This document shows positions 40,773-52,692 of a stretch of DNA of 64,000 nt, piece after piece. Below the pieces are notes generated by a model that ran no database searches, was not told where the DNA came from, and was given only the letters and a program-made list of their open reading frames with translations. Both the position numbers and the translations under genes were made by a program. Origin of the DNA: Comamonadaceae bacterium OS-1 (GTDB lineage: Bacteria > Pseudomonadota > Gammaproteobacteria > Burkholderiales > Burkholderiaceae_C); contig AP026969.1 in the NCBI GenBank assembly GCA_027923965.1, positions 1,054,001 through 1,118,000 of the forward strand. Reading direction: 5' to 3'. The first letter of the stretch is position 1; each line of letters opens with the position of its first letter.

Positions 40773-42038
40773 ATGGCCGAGAAAAAAGGCTCCTCCAGCG
40801 AAAAAACCCTGTACTGCTCCTTCTGCGGCAAAAGCCAGCACGAAGTGAAAAAGCTGATTGCAGGGCCTTCGGTGTTTATTTGCGACGAATGCATTGACCT
40901 GTGCAACGACATCATCCGTGATGAACTGCCCGCAGGTACCGAAGCCCGCGATGCCGGTGCCGCGCTGCCCACGCCGGTAGACATCAAGAACAATCTGGAC
41001 AACTACGTCATCGGCCAAGAGGTCGCCAAGCGCACTCTGGCCGTGGCGGTGTACAACCACTACAAGCGCCTGCGCCACAAGGAAACCGCCAAAAAAGACG
41101 AGGTCGAGCTGACCAAGAGCAACATCCTGCTGATTGGTCCCACCGGTTCCGGCAAAACGCTATTGGCGCAAACCCTGGCCCGCATGCTCGACGTGCCCTT
41201 TGTGATGGCCGACGCCACCACCCTGACCGAAGCCGGTTATGTGGGCGAAGACGTGGAAAACATCGTCGCCAAGCTGCTGCAAAGCTGCAACTACGAAGTC
41301 GAACGCGCCCAGCGTGGCATTGTCTACATCGACGAGATCGACAAGATCTCGCGCAAGTCCGACAACCCCTCCATCACCCGCGACGTGTCGGGCGAGGGCG
41401 TGCAGCAGGCCTTGCTCAAGCTGATCGAAGGCACGATGGCCAGCGTGCCGCCGCAAGGCGGGCGCAAGCACCCCAACCAGGACTTCCTGCAGGTTGATAC
41501 CACCAACATTCTGTTCATTCTGGGCGGCGCGTTCTCGGGGCTGGAAAAAGTCATCGGCAACCGCACCGAATCGTCGGGTATCGGGTTTGGTGCTTCGGTC
41601 AAAAGCAAGGCGCAGCGCAGCCTGACCGAAGTGTTCCGCGATGTCGAACCCGAAGATCTGATCAAGTTCGGCCTGATTCCCGAGCTGGTGGGCCGTATGC
41701 CGGTGGTCGCCACCCTGGCCGAGCTCAGCGAAGATGCGCTGGTGCAGATCCTGACCGAGCCTAAAAACGCCCTGGTCAAGCAGTACAGCAAGCTGCTGGC
41801 CATGGAGGGCGTGGACCTGGAAATCCGTCCGTCGGCGCTCAAAGCCATTGCCAAAAAGGCGCTGGCCCGCAAGACCGGCGCGCGCGGCCTGCGCTCGATT
41901 CTGGAGCTGTCCCTGATCGACACCATGTTCGATCTACCCACCAACCACAATGTGGATAAAGTGGTGGTGGACGAGTCGACGATTGACGAAAACAAGCCAC
42001 CGCTGCTGGTGTACCGCGAAGCCGCCAAGAAGGCCTGA
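40773..42038 (+). CDS. clpX: ATP-dependent Clp protease, ATP-binding subunit ClpX
   Basis: A 421-residue AAA+ unfoldase. The N-terminal zinc-binding domain uses Cys15, Cys18, Cys37 and Cys40; Walker A is GPTGSGKT at 122-129, Walker B VYIDEID, with sensor words further on. The IGF loop that docks on ClpP (SSGIGFGAS) is present. It starts at 40773 with a good A/G-rich upstream. Length and order after clpP are standard. Confidence 0.98.
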   Translation: MAEKKGSSSEKTLYCSFCGKSQHEVKKLIAGPSVFICDECIDLCNDIIRDELPAGTEARDAGAALPTPVDIKNNLDNYVIGQEVAKRTLAVAVYNHYKRLRHKETAKKDEVELTKSNILLIGPTGSGKTLLAQTLARMLDVPFVMADATTLTEAGYVGEDVENIVAKLLQSCNYEVERAQRGIVYIDEIDKISRKSDNPSITRDVSGEGVQQALLKLIEGTMASVPPQGGRKHPNQDFLQVDTTNILFILGGAFSGLEKVIGNRTESSGIGFGASVKSKAQRSLTEVFRDVEPEDLIKFGLIPELVGRMPVVATLAELSEDALVQILTEPKNALVKQYSKLLAMEGVDLEIRPSALKAIAKKALARKTGARGLRSILELSLIDTMFDLPTNHNVDKVVVDESTIDENKPPLLVYREAAKKA

Positions 42039-42082
42039 CAGGAGTCAACCGGCCCCCGCTGCAAAATAGGCAGCCGGGTCGG

Positions 42083-42110
42083 TTGAAAATTACCGCAAGA
42101 AGTCCATATT
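42083..42110 (+). promoter_or_regulatory. Candidate heat-shock promoter of lon
   Basis: TTGAAA (42083-42088), 15 bases, then CCATAT (42104-42109), resembling the sigma-32 pattern with a weaker -10. lon starts 25 bases further on. Confidence 0.4.
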
Positions 42111-42134
42111 CAACAGGTTACTCAAAGGATCTTC

Positions 42135-44561
<2,427 letters not shown>

Positions 44562-44580
44562 GATCTGCAGGCTGCAACAG

Positions 44581-44613
44581 AAGGCCGATGGGGCGTTGGC
44601 TCCATCGGCCTTT
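44581..44613 (+). terminator. Terminator after lon
   Basis: AAGGCCGATGG pairs with CCATCGGCCTT (11 bp, 10-base loop) and is followed by a short T-rich tail. Confidence 0.8.
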
Positions 44614-44719
44614 CGTCGTTTCAGACCCGGATTTGCAATTTCAGAGATAATGGGGGTTTACCCACGCCACGTGGGTGCAATTTGCTATTGTTTGAATAGC
44701 CACAACCCTTCCGGAATTG

Positions 44720-46177
44720 ATGAGCGATACCCCCCTGGATTCTTTCTCGCAGCTGCAGCTTGCAGAACCCCTGTCACGTGCTGTGGCCGACATGGGCTAC
44801 ACCGCCATGACACCCATCCAGGCGCAAGCCATTCCGGTGGTGTTGCAAGGCCGTGACGTGATGGGCGCGGCCCAGACCGGCACCGGCAAGACGGCGGCTT
44901 TTTCGCTGCCCTTGCTGCAACGCATGCTCAAGCATGAAAACGCATCCACTTCGCCCGCCCGCCACCCGGTGCGCGCCCTGGTGCTCCTGCCCACGCGTGA
45001 GCTGGCCGACCAGGTGGCCCAGGCGGTCAAGTCGTATGCCAAGCACACCAACCTGCGCAGTGCCGTGGTGTTTGGCGGCATGGACATGAAGCCGCAAACG
45101 CTGGAGCTTAAAAAAGGCGTGGAAATTCTGGTCGCCACCCCCGGCCGCCTGCTGGACCACATCGAAGCCAAAAACGCAGTGCTGAACCAGGTGGAATACG
45201 TGGTGCTGGACGAAGCCGACCGCATGCTCGACATCGGCTTTTTGCCCGATCTGCAACGCATCCTGAGCTACCTGCCCAAGCAGCGCACCACCTTGCTGTT
45301 TTCGGCCACGTTCTCGCCCGAAATCAAGCGTCTGGCCAGCAGCTACCTGCAAGACCCGGTCACCATCGAAGTGGCCCGCTCCAACGCCACCGCCTCTACG
45401 GTGGAGCAGCATTTCTACAGCGTCAACGCCGACGACAAGCGCCGTGCCCTGCACCAGGTGCTCAAGTCGCGCGGCATGAAGCAGGCCTTTGTGTTTGTGA
45501 ACAGCAAGCTGGGCTGCGCCCGCCTGGCCCGTTCGCTGGAAAAAGAAGGCCTGAAAACCACCGCTTTGCACGGCGACAAGAGCCAGGACGAGCGCCTGAA
45601 AGCCCTGGACGCGTTCAAAAAGGGCGAAGTCGATCTGCTGGTGTGTACCGATGTGGCCGCCCGCGGCCTGGACATCAAGGACGTGCCTGCGGTGTTCAAC
45701 TTTGACGTGCCTTTCAACGCCGAAGACTATGTGCACCGCATTGGCCGCACGGGCCGCGCAGGCGCATCCGGCCTGGCGGTGAGCTTTGTGGCGGGCAGCG
45801 ATGCACGCCTGGTGGCCGATATCGAGAAGCTGATCAAGACCAAGATCGAACTCGAACCCATGGAGTTCGAAGAAGACACCCCCAAGATCCGCGAACAAGG
45901 CCGTATCAACGACGGTCGCCGCGCCTGGGGTGGTGACGATCCACGCGATGTGATCGACGCGCCGCGCCCCCCACAACACATCGCGCGTCCCCAGCGCCAC
46001 AGTGCACCGCGCGATCCGTTCTTTGACAAGCCCTACGAGGCCCCTGCAGCCACCGCCGCACCCACCTGGGAAGCCTCGGCCAAGCACGCCACCGTGCGCG
46101 GCATCTCGGCCAACATCAAGCCCAAGCGCAAGGTTGCGGCCCTGTTCAAGGCCGTTGCCCAGCCTGTAGCCGCGTAG
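44720..46177 (+). CDS. rhlE: DEAD-box RNA helicase RhlE-like
   Basis: A 485-residue helicase. Q motif (YTAMTPIQAQAIP), motif I AQTGTGKT, Ia PTRELADQ, Ib TPGRLLD, II DEAD, III SATF, IV VFVNSK, V DVAARGLDI, VI HRIGRTGRAG are all present. The C-terminal about 100 residues are basic, proline-rich and disordered, with a short conserved end, as in proteobacterial RhlE. Role: RNA unwinding in ribosome assembly and mRNA decay, often cold-related. ATG at 44720; a TTG one codon upstream is possible. Confidence 0.93.
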   Translation: MSDTPLDSFSQLQLAEPLSRAVADMGYTAMTPIQAQAIPVVLQGRDVMGAAQTGTGKTAAFSLPLLQRMLKHENASTSPARHPVRALVLLPTRELADQVAQAVKSYAKHTNLRSAVVFGGMDMKPQTLELKKGVEILVATPGRLLDHIEAKNAVLNQVEYVVLDEADRMLDIGFLPDLQRILSYLPKQRTTLLFSATFSPEIKRLASSYLQDPVTIEVARSNATASTVEQHFYSVNADDKRRALHQVLKSRGMKQAFVFVNSKLGCARLARSLEKEGLKTTALHGDKSQDERLKALDAFKKGEVDLLVCTDVAARGLDIKDVPAVFNFDVPFNAEDYVHRIGRTGRAGASGLAVSFVAGSDARLVADIEKLIKTKIELEPMEFEEDTPKIREQGRINDGRRAWGGDDPRDVIDAPRPPQHIARPQRHSAPRDPFFDKPYEAPAATAAPTWEASAKHATVRGISANIKPKRKVAALFKAVAQPVAA

Positions 46178-46184
46178 TTTCGTA

Positions 46185-47030
46185 TCAAGCTCCGGGGCGC
46201 TGCGCCTGCTCGCAGCGCACCTGGATGAGCTCGTTGGCCGCCGGGCTGGCCGCTATCTTCAGCGCACTCAGCGACCCGCCCCACACGCAGCCGGTGTCCA
46301 TCGACAGCACGTCGCTGCGGCCCAACCAGCCCAGCGTGGACCAATGGCCAAAGGCCACGGCCATGGGGGCAGTTTTTCGGCCCGGCACGTCAAACCACGG
46401 CAGGTAGCCCTCGGGGCGGATGCCCGCGCCTTCCTTGCTGTCGAATTCCATCACCCCGTCGGCAGTGCAAAAGCGCATCCGGGTGAGCGCGTTCACAATC
46501 ACCCGCAGGCGGTCGGCCCCCTGCAAGGACTCGCTCCACTGCGCCGGGGTATTGCCGTACATCTGGCCTAAAAATGCTGCCAGGTTGGGGCCGCGCAGCA
46601 CAGCCTCCACTTCGCCCGCCAGCGCCATGGTCTGGGCCGCGCTCCAGCCGGGCAGCACCCCGGCGTGCACCATCAGGATGTCCTGGCCCTCCAGCGTCTC
46701 GCGCATGGCCATGCGCTGGTGGCGTAGCCAGTCGAGCAGCGCGGCGCGGTCTGGGGCCTGCAGGATGCCTTGCAGCGTGTCCTGGCGGTGGGTGGGGCGT
46801 ATGCCGTGGGCGGCGGCCAGCAAATGCAGGTCGTGGTTGCCCAGCAGGCAGCGGGCGGCATCGCCGTAGCCCCTCAGGCGGCGCAGCACTTCCAAAGACG
46901 ACGGGCCCCGGTTCACCAGGTCGCCCAGGAAAAAAAGCGTGTCGCGGCTGGGCGAAAAGTCCAGCCGGTCCAAAAGGCGTTGCAGCGGGCTGTCGCAGCC
47001 CTGCAAGTCCCCAATCAAGTAAAGTGCCAT
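46185..47030 (-). CDS. apaH: Symmetrical bis(5'-nucleosyl)-tetraphosphatase
   Basis: A 281-residue calcineurin-like phosphoesterase that splits Ap4A into two ADP. Metal-binding words: YLIGDLQGCDSPLQRLL, FFLGDLVNRGPSSLEVL, LLGNHDLHLLA and MVHAGVLPGWSAAQT, the ApaH variant of GD(x)HG / GDxxDRG / GNHD / HGG. Normal length. It converges with rhlE with a seven-base gap, and its start is 23 bases from the divergent CNNM gene. Confidence 0.96.
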   Translation of the reverse strand: MALYLIGDLQGCDSPLQRLLDRLDFSPSRDTLFFLGDLVNRGPSSLEVLRRLRGYGDAARCLLGNHDLHLLAAAHGIRPTHRQDTLQGILQAPDRAALLDWLRHQRMAMRETLEGQDILMVHAGVLPGWSAAQTMALAGEVEAVLRGPNLAAFLGQMYGNTPAQWSESLQGADRLRVIVNALTRMRFCTADGVMEFDSKEGAGIRPEGYLPWFDVPGRKTAPMAVAFGHWSTLGWLGRSDVLSMDTGCVWGGSLSALKIAASPAANELIQVRCEQAQRPGA

Positions 47031-47053
47031 GTGTTTATTTTCTGTGAAGATCC

Positions 47054-48352
47054 ATGGATTTATTGCTGATTTTGCTGTTGACCTTGCTCAACGGCGTGTT
47101 TTCGATGTCGGAGCTGGCGCTGGCTTCCAGCCGCAAGGCGCGGCTGACGGCCATGGCCGAGTCGGGCGACAAAGGGGCCAAGGCGGCGCTGGCGCTGCTG
47201 GACAACCCCACGCAGTTTTTGTCGTCGGTGCAGGTGGGCATTACATCGATCGGCATGGTCAACGGCATCTTGGGCGAGGCCGCGTTCAGCGATGGCGTGT
47301 CGGCCTGGCTGCAGCGTTGGGGCGTGGCGCTGGGCGCGGCCGATGTGTCGGCCACGGTGATTGTGGTCACGGTCATTACCTTCATCACCATCGTGTTTGG
47401 TGAGCTGGTGCCCAAGCGCATTGGCCAGTTGTACCCCGAGCTGGTGGCGCGCCACGTCTCGCGCCCCATGACCTATGTGGCTACCGGGGCCAAACCCTTT
47501 GTGCGCCTGCTGTCGGTCAGCACCCACGCGGTGCTGAAGCTGCTGCGCATCGACAACGCGGCGGGCCGGGCCGTCACCGAAGAAGAAATCGTGGCCAGCC
47601 TGGAGGAGGGCGTGGACGCGGGCGTGATCGAAGAGCATGAGCACCAGATGGTGCAAAACGTGTTCCGCCTGGACGAGCGCCCCCTGACCTCGCTGATGGT
47701 GCCGCGCACCGACGTGGAATGGCTGGAGGCCTCGGACACCGTGGCGCAGTGCCTGCAAAAGGCCAGCAGCAGCGCGGGCCAGGGTTCGCACTCCTGGTAC
47801 CCGGTGTGCCGGGGCTCGCTGGACGACGTGGTGGGTGTGATCAGCGTGGGCCGCCTGCTGGAGCTGGGGGCCGACCTGCCTGGCCCGGTGGAGCCGCATG
47901 TGCTGCCCGCCGCGTTCTTGCCCGAAACCCTGAGCGGCATGGAGCTGCTGGAGCAGTTTCGCGCCAAGTCGGGCCGCATGGTGTTTGTGGTGGACGAATA
48001 CGGCGTGGTGCAGGGCCTGATGACCCCGCGCGACCTGCTGGAGGCCATCACCGGCGAGCTGCAGCCCGGTGCGCAGGCCGATGCCTGGGCCACCCAGCGC
48101 GAAGACGGTTCCTGGCTGCTGGATGGGCTGATGCCCGTCAGCGAGCTGAAATCGCGGCTGGACATCAAAGACCTGCCGGAAGAAGACCGGGGCCGCTACA
48201 ACACCGTGGCGGGGCTGCTGATGTCGGTGTCGGGCCGCATGCTGGCCACGGCCGAGCGCATCGAGTGCGCGGGCTGGGTGTTTGAGGTGGTGGACCTGGA
48301 CGGCAAGCGCATCGACAAGGTGCTGGCCACCGCCCTGTCGGTCATCGACTAG
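47054..48352 (+). CDS. CNNM/CBS-pair/CorC-HlyC membrane protein (hemolysin-family transporter)
   Basis: A 432-residue inner-membrane protein. Domain order: DUF21/CNNM with three or four helices (1-180; FSMSELALASSRKARL, GITSIGMVNGILGEAA, GELVPKRIGQLYPE), a linker with the acidic EEEIVASLEEGVDAGVIEEHEHQMV, a CBS pair (about 210-335; LMVPRTDVEWL, MVFVVDEYGVVQGLMTPRDLLEAI) and the C-terminal CorC_HlyC beta domain. Relatives are Mg/Co efflux proteins; the hemolysin name is historical. It converges with pilU with a four-base overlap of the stop regions. Confidence 0.92.
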   Translation: MDLLLILLLTLLNGVFSMSELALASSRKARLTAMAESGDKGAKAALALLDNPTQFLSSVQVGITSIGMVNGILGEAAFSDGVSAWLQRWGVALGAADVSATVIVVTVITFITIVFGELVPKRIGQLYPELVARHVSRPMTYVATGAKPFVRLLSVSTHAVLKLLRIDNAAGRAVTEEEIVASLEEGVDAGVIEEHEHQMVQNVFRLDERPLTSLMVPRTDVEWLEASDTVAQCLQKASSSAGQGSHSWYPVCRGSLDDVVGVISVGRLLELGADLPGPVEPHVLPAAFLPETLSGMELLEQFRAKSGRMVFVVDEYGVVQGLMTPRDLLEAITGELQPGAQADAWATQREDGSWLLDGLMPVSELKSRLDIKDLPEEDRGRYNTVAGLLMSVSGRMLATAERIECAGWVFEVVDLDGKRIDKVLATALSVID

Positions 48353-49605
48353 GTTTTTGCCTGGCGCAGCCGGGCCAGCTGCTCGTCTTCCAGCTGGCGG
48401 CGTTTTTGTTGCTGCTTGAGCAGCTCTTCGGCGCGCAGGGCCTCCACCTCTTCGGCGGTCAGGGCCTTGTCAAACGTCAGCTCCATGCCGCCTGCGGTGG
48501 CGGGCTCGCCCCGGGCGCTTTTGAGCTTCATGTTCAGGCGCAGCTCGTTGGTGGAGTCGGCGTTGCGCAGGGCTTCCTCGTAGGAAATCTGGCCGTCGTT
48601 GTACAGCTCGAACAGCGCCCAGTCGAAGGTGCGCATGCCCAGCTCGCGCGATTTTTCCATCAGCGCCTTGAGGTCGCCAAACTGGCCCTTGAAGATGCGG
48701 TCGGCCACCAACGGCGTGTTGAGCAAGATTTCTACCGCCGCGCGGCGGCCCTTGCCGTCTTCGGTGCGCACCAGCCGCTGCGACACGATGGCGCGCAGAT
48801 TGGCCGACAAATCCATCAGCAGCTGGTTGCGCCGCTCTTCGGGGAAGAAGTTGATGATGCGGTCCAGCGCCTGGTTGGCACTGTTGGCGTGCAGCGTGGC
48901 CAGGCACAAATGGCCGGTTTCGGCAAAGGCAATCGCGTGCTCCATGGTCTGCGGATCGCGGATTTCGCCAATCAGAATCACGTCCGGCGCCTGGCGCAGC
49001 GTGTTTTTCAGGGCGTGGTGCCAGGAATGCGTGTCCACCCCCACCTCGCGGTGGCTGACCAGCGACATCTTCGAGGTGTGCACGTACTCCACCGGGTCTT
49101 CCACGGTGATGATGTGGCCGCCCGAGCTGCTGTTGCGGTGGTCGATCATGGCCGCCAGGGAGGTGGACTTGCCCGAGCCCGTGCCGCCCACCACCAGCAC
49201 CAGCCCGCGCTTGTGCATGATGACTTCCTTCAGCACCGGCGGCAGCGACAGGGTGGCAAAGCTGGGAATTTCGGCCGCAATGGTGCGGATCACCATGCTG
49301 ACGTTTTGCTGCTGCACAAACACATTCACCCGAAACCGCGCCACGCCCGGCAGGGCCATGGCGAAGTTGCATTCCATTTCCTTGGCGAACTCGGCGTTTT
49401 GCCGCTCGTTCATCAGCGACTGGGCCAGCATGCGGGTGACATCGCCGCTGAGCTTTTGGGCCGACAGCGGCTTCATCTCGCCATGCGCCTTCATGCTGGG
49501 TGCGAAGTCGGCCGCGATGAACAGGTCCGAGCCGCCCGCCTGGTGCATCGCCGCCAGCAGCTTGTGCATGTAACTGCGGGCCTGGTCTTCGGTGAGTGCG
49601 GACAT
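48349..49605 (-). CDS. pilU: Type IV pilus retraction ATPase PilU
   Basis: A 418-residue hexameric ATPase. Walker A is VVGGTGSGKSTSLAAM, the Asp box ITVEDPVEYVH, Walker B PDVILIGEIRDPQTMEHAI, and the His box LCLATLHANSANQALDRI. The C-terminal GMRTFDWALFELYNDGQISYEEALRNADSTNELR marks PilU rather than PilT. An extra, charged, Gln/Lys/Glu-rich tail of about 40 residues lengthens it. PilT, usually the neighbour of pilU, is not adjacent here: the next gene on this strand is purM across a repeat. Confidence 0.92.
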   Translation of the reverse strand: MSALTEDQARSYMHKLLAAMHQAGGSDLFIAADFAPSMKAHGEMKPLSAQKLSGDVTRMLAQSLMNERQNAEFAKEMECNFAMALPGVARFRVNVFVQQQNVSMVIRTIAAEIPSFATLSLPPVLKEVIMHKRGLVLVVGGTGSGKSTSLAAMIDHRNSSSGGHIITVEDPVEYVHTSKMSLVSHREVGVDTHSWHHALKNTLRQAPDVILIGEIRDPQTMEHAIAFAETGHLCLATLHANSANQALDRIINFFPEERRNQLLMDLSANLRAIVSQRLVRTEDGKGRRAAVEILLNTPLVADRIFKGQFGDLKALMEKSRELGMRTFDWALFELYNDGQISYEEALRNADSTNELRLNMKLKSARGEPATAGGMELTFDKALTAEEVEALRAEELLKQQQKRRQLEDEQLARLRQAKT

Positions 49606-49619
49606 GGCTGCTTTCGGTT

Positions 49620-49684
49620 TGCTACAGTTTAAATAGCTGCTCGTGCTTACGGTATAAGCGCTAGAGGCCTATTTCTTATAAATT
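49620..49684. repeat. Dispersed repeat between purM and pilU
   Basis: Reads GCTACAGTTTAAATAGCTGC, TCGTGCTTACGGTATAAGCG, CTAGAGGCCTATTTCTTATA. One of the best-preserved copies; the last bases reach the purM stop codon. Confidence 0.9.
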
Positions 49685-50724
49685 TACGCGACGACCACCG
49701 CAGCGCCTTCGCCGCGCGCGCCGATCACGCCGATGGGGTACACCGACTCGCCCAGGCCGCGCAGAGTGGCTGCGGTGGCGTCAGCATTCGCCGCGTCCAC
49801 CACCACCACCATGCCGATGCCGTTGTTGAAGGTGCGGTTCATCTCAAAGTCGTCGATACCGGCGGTGGTTTGCAGCCAGGCAAACAGCTCGGTCTGCGGC
49901 CAGCTGCCCTTGACCAAATGCGCTGCCGTGCCTTCGGGCAGCACGCGGGGAATGTTCTCCAGCAGGCCGCCGCCGGTGATGTGGGCCAGGGCTTTGATGG
50001 GGTGCTCGGCCAGCGCGGCCAGCACGTTTTTCACGTACAGGCGGGTGGGCTCCATCAGGGCTTGCTTGAAGGGCTTGCCGTCCAGCGTGGCGGGGGCCGC
50101 GTCACCGGCGCGCTCGATGCACTTGCGCACCAGGCTGAAGCCATTGGAATGCACGCCGCTACTGGCCAGGCCCAGCACCACGTCGCCGGGCTGGATGTCG
50201 CGGCCCGTCAGGATTTTGGATTTTTCGACCGCGCCCACGGCAAAACCGGCCAGGTCGTACTCGCCTGCGGGGTACATGCCGGGCATTTCTGCGGTTTCGC
50301 CGCCGATCAGCGCGCAGCCGCTCAGCTCGCAGCCCTTGGCGATGCCGCCGACCACCGCAGCGGCGGTGTCCACGTCCAGCTTGCCGCAGGCAAAGTAGTC
50401 CAGAAAAAACAGCGGCTCGGCACCTTGCACCAGCACGTCGTTGACGCTCATGGCCACCAGGTCGATGCCCACGGTGTCGTGCATGTTCCATTCAAACGCC
50501 AGGCGCAGCTTGGTGCCCACGCCGTCGGTGCCGCTCACCAGCACCGGCTCTTTGTAGCGCTTGGGCACTTCAAACAGCGCGCCAAAGCCGCCAATGCCCG
50601 CCAGCACGCCTTCGCGCATGGTCTTTTTGGCCAGGGGTTTGATGCGCTCGACCAGTGCGTCGCCTGCGTCGATATCGACCCCTGCGTCTTTGTAGGAGAG
50701 GGGGGCGGTGTGGGAAGAAGTCAT
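49684..50724 (-). CDS. purM: Phosphoribosylformylglycinamidine cyclo-ligase
   Basis: A 346-residue AIR synthetase of purine synthesis. Conserved segments: [66 protein letters not shown] pattern, [26 protein letters not shown], and [17 protein letters not shown]. Normal length. ATG at 50724; upstream codons in the same frame are not conserved. It is divergent from the perM-like gene with a 200-base gap in which I see no gene. Confidence 0.97.
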   Translation of the reverse strand: MTSSHTAPLSYKDAGVDIDAGDALVERIKPLAKKTMREGVLAGIGGFGALFEVPKRYKEPVLVSGTDGVGTKLRLAFEWNMHDTVGIDLVAMSVNDVLVQGAEPLFFLDYFACGKLDVDTAAAVVGGIAKGCELSGCALIGGETAEMPGMYPAGEYDLAGFAVGAVEKSKILTGRDIQPGDVVLGLASSGVHSNGFSLVRKCIERAGDAAPATLDGKPFKQALMEPTRLYVKNVLAALAEHPIKALAHITGGGLLENIPRVLPEGTAAHLVKGSWPQTELFAWLQTTAGIDDFEMNRTFNNGIGMVVVVDAANADATAATLRGLGESVYPIGVIGARGEGAAVVVA

Positions 50725-50924
50725 GGTCAGGGCGTTCACACGGGGTGAATGGGGAGATGAATGGAGAGGTGAAGGGCGGCAAAAACAGCCCAGATATCGG
50801 GGCCCGCAGGATTCACCCGCGCAGCCCTCTACAATTTGCACGGATTTTAAGGGCAGGCGACATGCCGCCGCATCTGTCCACATCCTGGTTTCTGTTTCAC
50901 CCTGAGCCCCATACCCTCCACCCG

Positions 50925-51995
50925 ATGCAATTCACCTCTACCCAACGGCGTGCCCTGGCCTGGTTCTCCATCGCTGCCGTGGCCGTGCTGGCCCTGTGGC
51001 TGCTGGGGCCGGTGCTGACCCCGTTCGTAGTGGCAGCCGTGCTGGCCTACATGCTCACGCCCCTGGTAGACCGGCTCGACAGCCTGTGCCGGGGCCGCGT
51101 GCCGCGCGTGCTGGCCGTGGCCGTGGTGGAGCTGCTGTTCATCGTGGTGATGCTGGCCATCGTGCTGCTGATCGTGCCCATTCTGTTCAAGGAAGCGCCG
51201 CTGATGCGCGAGCAATTGCCGCTGCTGCTGGAGGGCCTGACCGGCTGGCTCAAGCCGCTGCTGGCCCAACTGGGCATCAAGGTGGCACTGGACCCGGTGA
51301 GCATCAAGGCCTTTGTGTTCAAGTACCTCAACGCCAACGTGGATGTGGCGCTGGGCTCCCTGCTGTCATCGGTCCAGCTGGGGGGCAGCCTGGCCATGGC
51401 GGTGCTGGGCAACCTGGTGCTGATCCCGGTGGCGCTGTTTTATTTGCTGATGGACTGGGACCGCTTCATCGCCCAGATGGTGTCCCTGGTGCCCACCCGT
51501 GCGCGCCCCGGTTTTGACAGCTTCATGGACGAGGCCGACCAGGTGCTGGGCCAGTACCTGCGCGGCCAGTTGCTGGTGATGCTGATCATGGCGGCCTTCT
51601 ACGCCATCGGCCTGGCGCTGTTTGGGCTGGACCTGGGCCTGCCCATCGGCCTGTTCACCGGGCTGGCCATGTTTGTGCCCTACCTGGGCTTTGGCGTGGG
51701 CCTGGTGCTGGCGGCGCTGGCCGGGCTGCTGCAGTTTGCGTCCATCAAGGCGGTGGTGATGGTGGCCGTGGTGTTCGGCATTGGCCAGTTTGTGGAGAGC
51801 CTGTTTCTCACGCCGCGGCTGGTGGGCGAGCGCATCGGCCTGCACCCGCTGGCGGTGATTTTTGCCTTGCTGGCCTTTGGCCAGGTGTTTGGCTTTGTGG
51901 GGATTTTGGTGGCGCTGCCCGCCAGCGCCGTGCTGCTGGTGGGCATACGCCGCATCCGCGACGGCTACCTGGCCAGCCGGCTGTACCAAGGCTAG
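50925..51995 (+). CDS. AI-2E family transporter / PerM-like permease
   Basis: A 356-residue inner-membrane protein of the PerM/TqsA superfamily with about eight helices. Landmarks: [21 protein letters not shown] after the first helix, [35 protein letters not shown], and the closing [48 protein letters not shown] family pattern. The natural substrate is uncertain. ATG at 50925 starts MQFTSTQRR; 50862 is an in-frame alternative. It ends two bases before hda, the perM-hda order seen in many proteobacteria. Confidence 0.9.
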   Translation: MQFTSTQRRALAWFSIAAVAVLALWLLGPVLTPFVVAAVLAYMLTPLVDRLDSLCRGRVPRVLAVAVVELLFIVVMLAIVLLIVPILFKEAPLMREQLPLLLEGLTGWLKPLLAQLGIKVALDPVSIKAFVFKYLNANVDVALGSLLSSVQLGGSLAMAVLGNLVLIPVALFYLLMDWDRFIAQMVSLVPTRARPGFDSFMDEADQVLGQYLRGQLLVMLIMAAFYAIGLALFGLDLGLPIGLFTGLAMFVPYLGFGVGLVLAALAGLLQFASIKAVVMVAVVFGIGQFVESLFLTPRLVGERIGLHPLAVIFALLAFGQVFGFVGILVALPASAVLLVGIRRIRDGYLASRLYQG

Positions 51996-51997
51996 GT

Positions 51998-52669
51998 ATG
52001 CAGCAACTGGTACTCGACATCGGCCTGGGCACCAGCCCCTCGTTGGCCAACTTTTTTGGCGGCCCCAACGCGGCTGCGCTGCAGCATGTGCAGCAAGCCG
52101 TGGTCGATACCGGTCGCCCGCTGCAAACCTACCTGTGGGGCGGCCCCGCCACCGGCAAAACCCATATGCTGCGCGCCGTGCGCGAGGCCTACCGGGTGCA
52201 GGCCGCCCGCGTGGGCTGGATGGACCCCAGCGTCTACGAGCCGCCTGAATTCGACGACACCTGGGCCGCCGTGCTGCTGGACGACGTGCACCTGTACAAC
52301 CCGGCGCAGCAGCACATGGCCTTCAAATGGTTTGTCAACGCGCAAACCTGCAGCTGCTGGGTGCTGGGCGCGGGCGACGTGCCCCCGGCCGATCTCCAGC
52401 TGCGCGAAGACCTGCGCACCCGCCTGGGCGGCGGCAACGTGTTTGCCCTGCAACTGCTCAGCGAGGCCGAGCTGCGCACCGTGCTGGCCCAGGAGGCACA
52501 GGCCCGTGGCGTGCATTTGAGCGCCGAGGTGGTGGACTACCTGCTGCGCCGCTTCAGCCGCGACCTGGGCAGCCTCATGCAACTGCTGGAGCACCTGGAC
52601 CGCTACGCCCTGCAAACCCAGCGCGCCATCACCATTCCTTTGGTTAAATCCATGCTGGAGACAATTTGA
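51998..52669 (+). CDS. hda: DnaA regulatory inactivator Hda
   Basis: A 223-residue AAA+ protein homologous to the ATPase domain of DnaA. The N-terminal clamp-binding peptide MQQLVLDIGL is present, Walker A is WGGPATGKTH, Walker B AVLLDDVHLY, and the C-terminal box VVDYLLRRFSRDLGSLMQLLEHLDRYALQTQR is typical. Hda with the sliding clamp promotes hydrolysis of DnaA-bound ATP and prevents re-initiation of replication. It is packed between the perM-like and HAD genes. Confidence 0.94.
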   Translation: MQQLVLDIGLGTSPSLANFFGGPNAAALQHVQQAVVDTGRPLQTYLWGGPATGKTHMLRAVREAYRVQAARVGWMDPSVYEPPEFDDTWAAVLLDDVHLYNPAQQHMAFKWFVNAQTCSCWVLGAGDVPPADLQLREDLRTRLGGGNVFALQLLSEAELRTVLAQEAQARGVHLSAEVVDYLLRRFSRDLGSLMQLLEHLDRYALQTQRAITIPLVKSMLETI

Positions 52670-52692
52670 AAGCCACCCCCGTGCAATCACCC

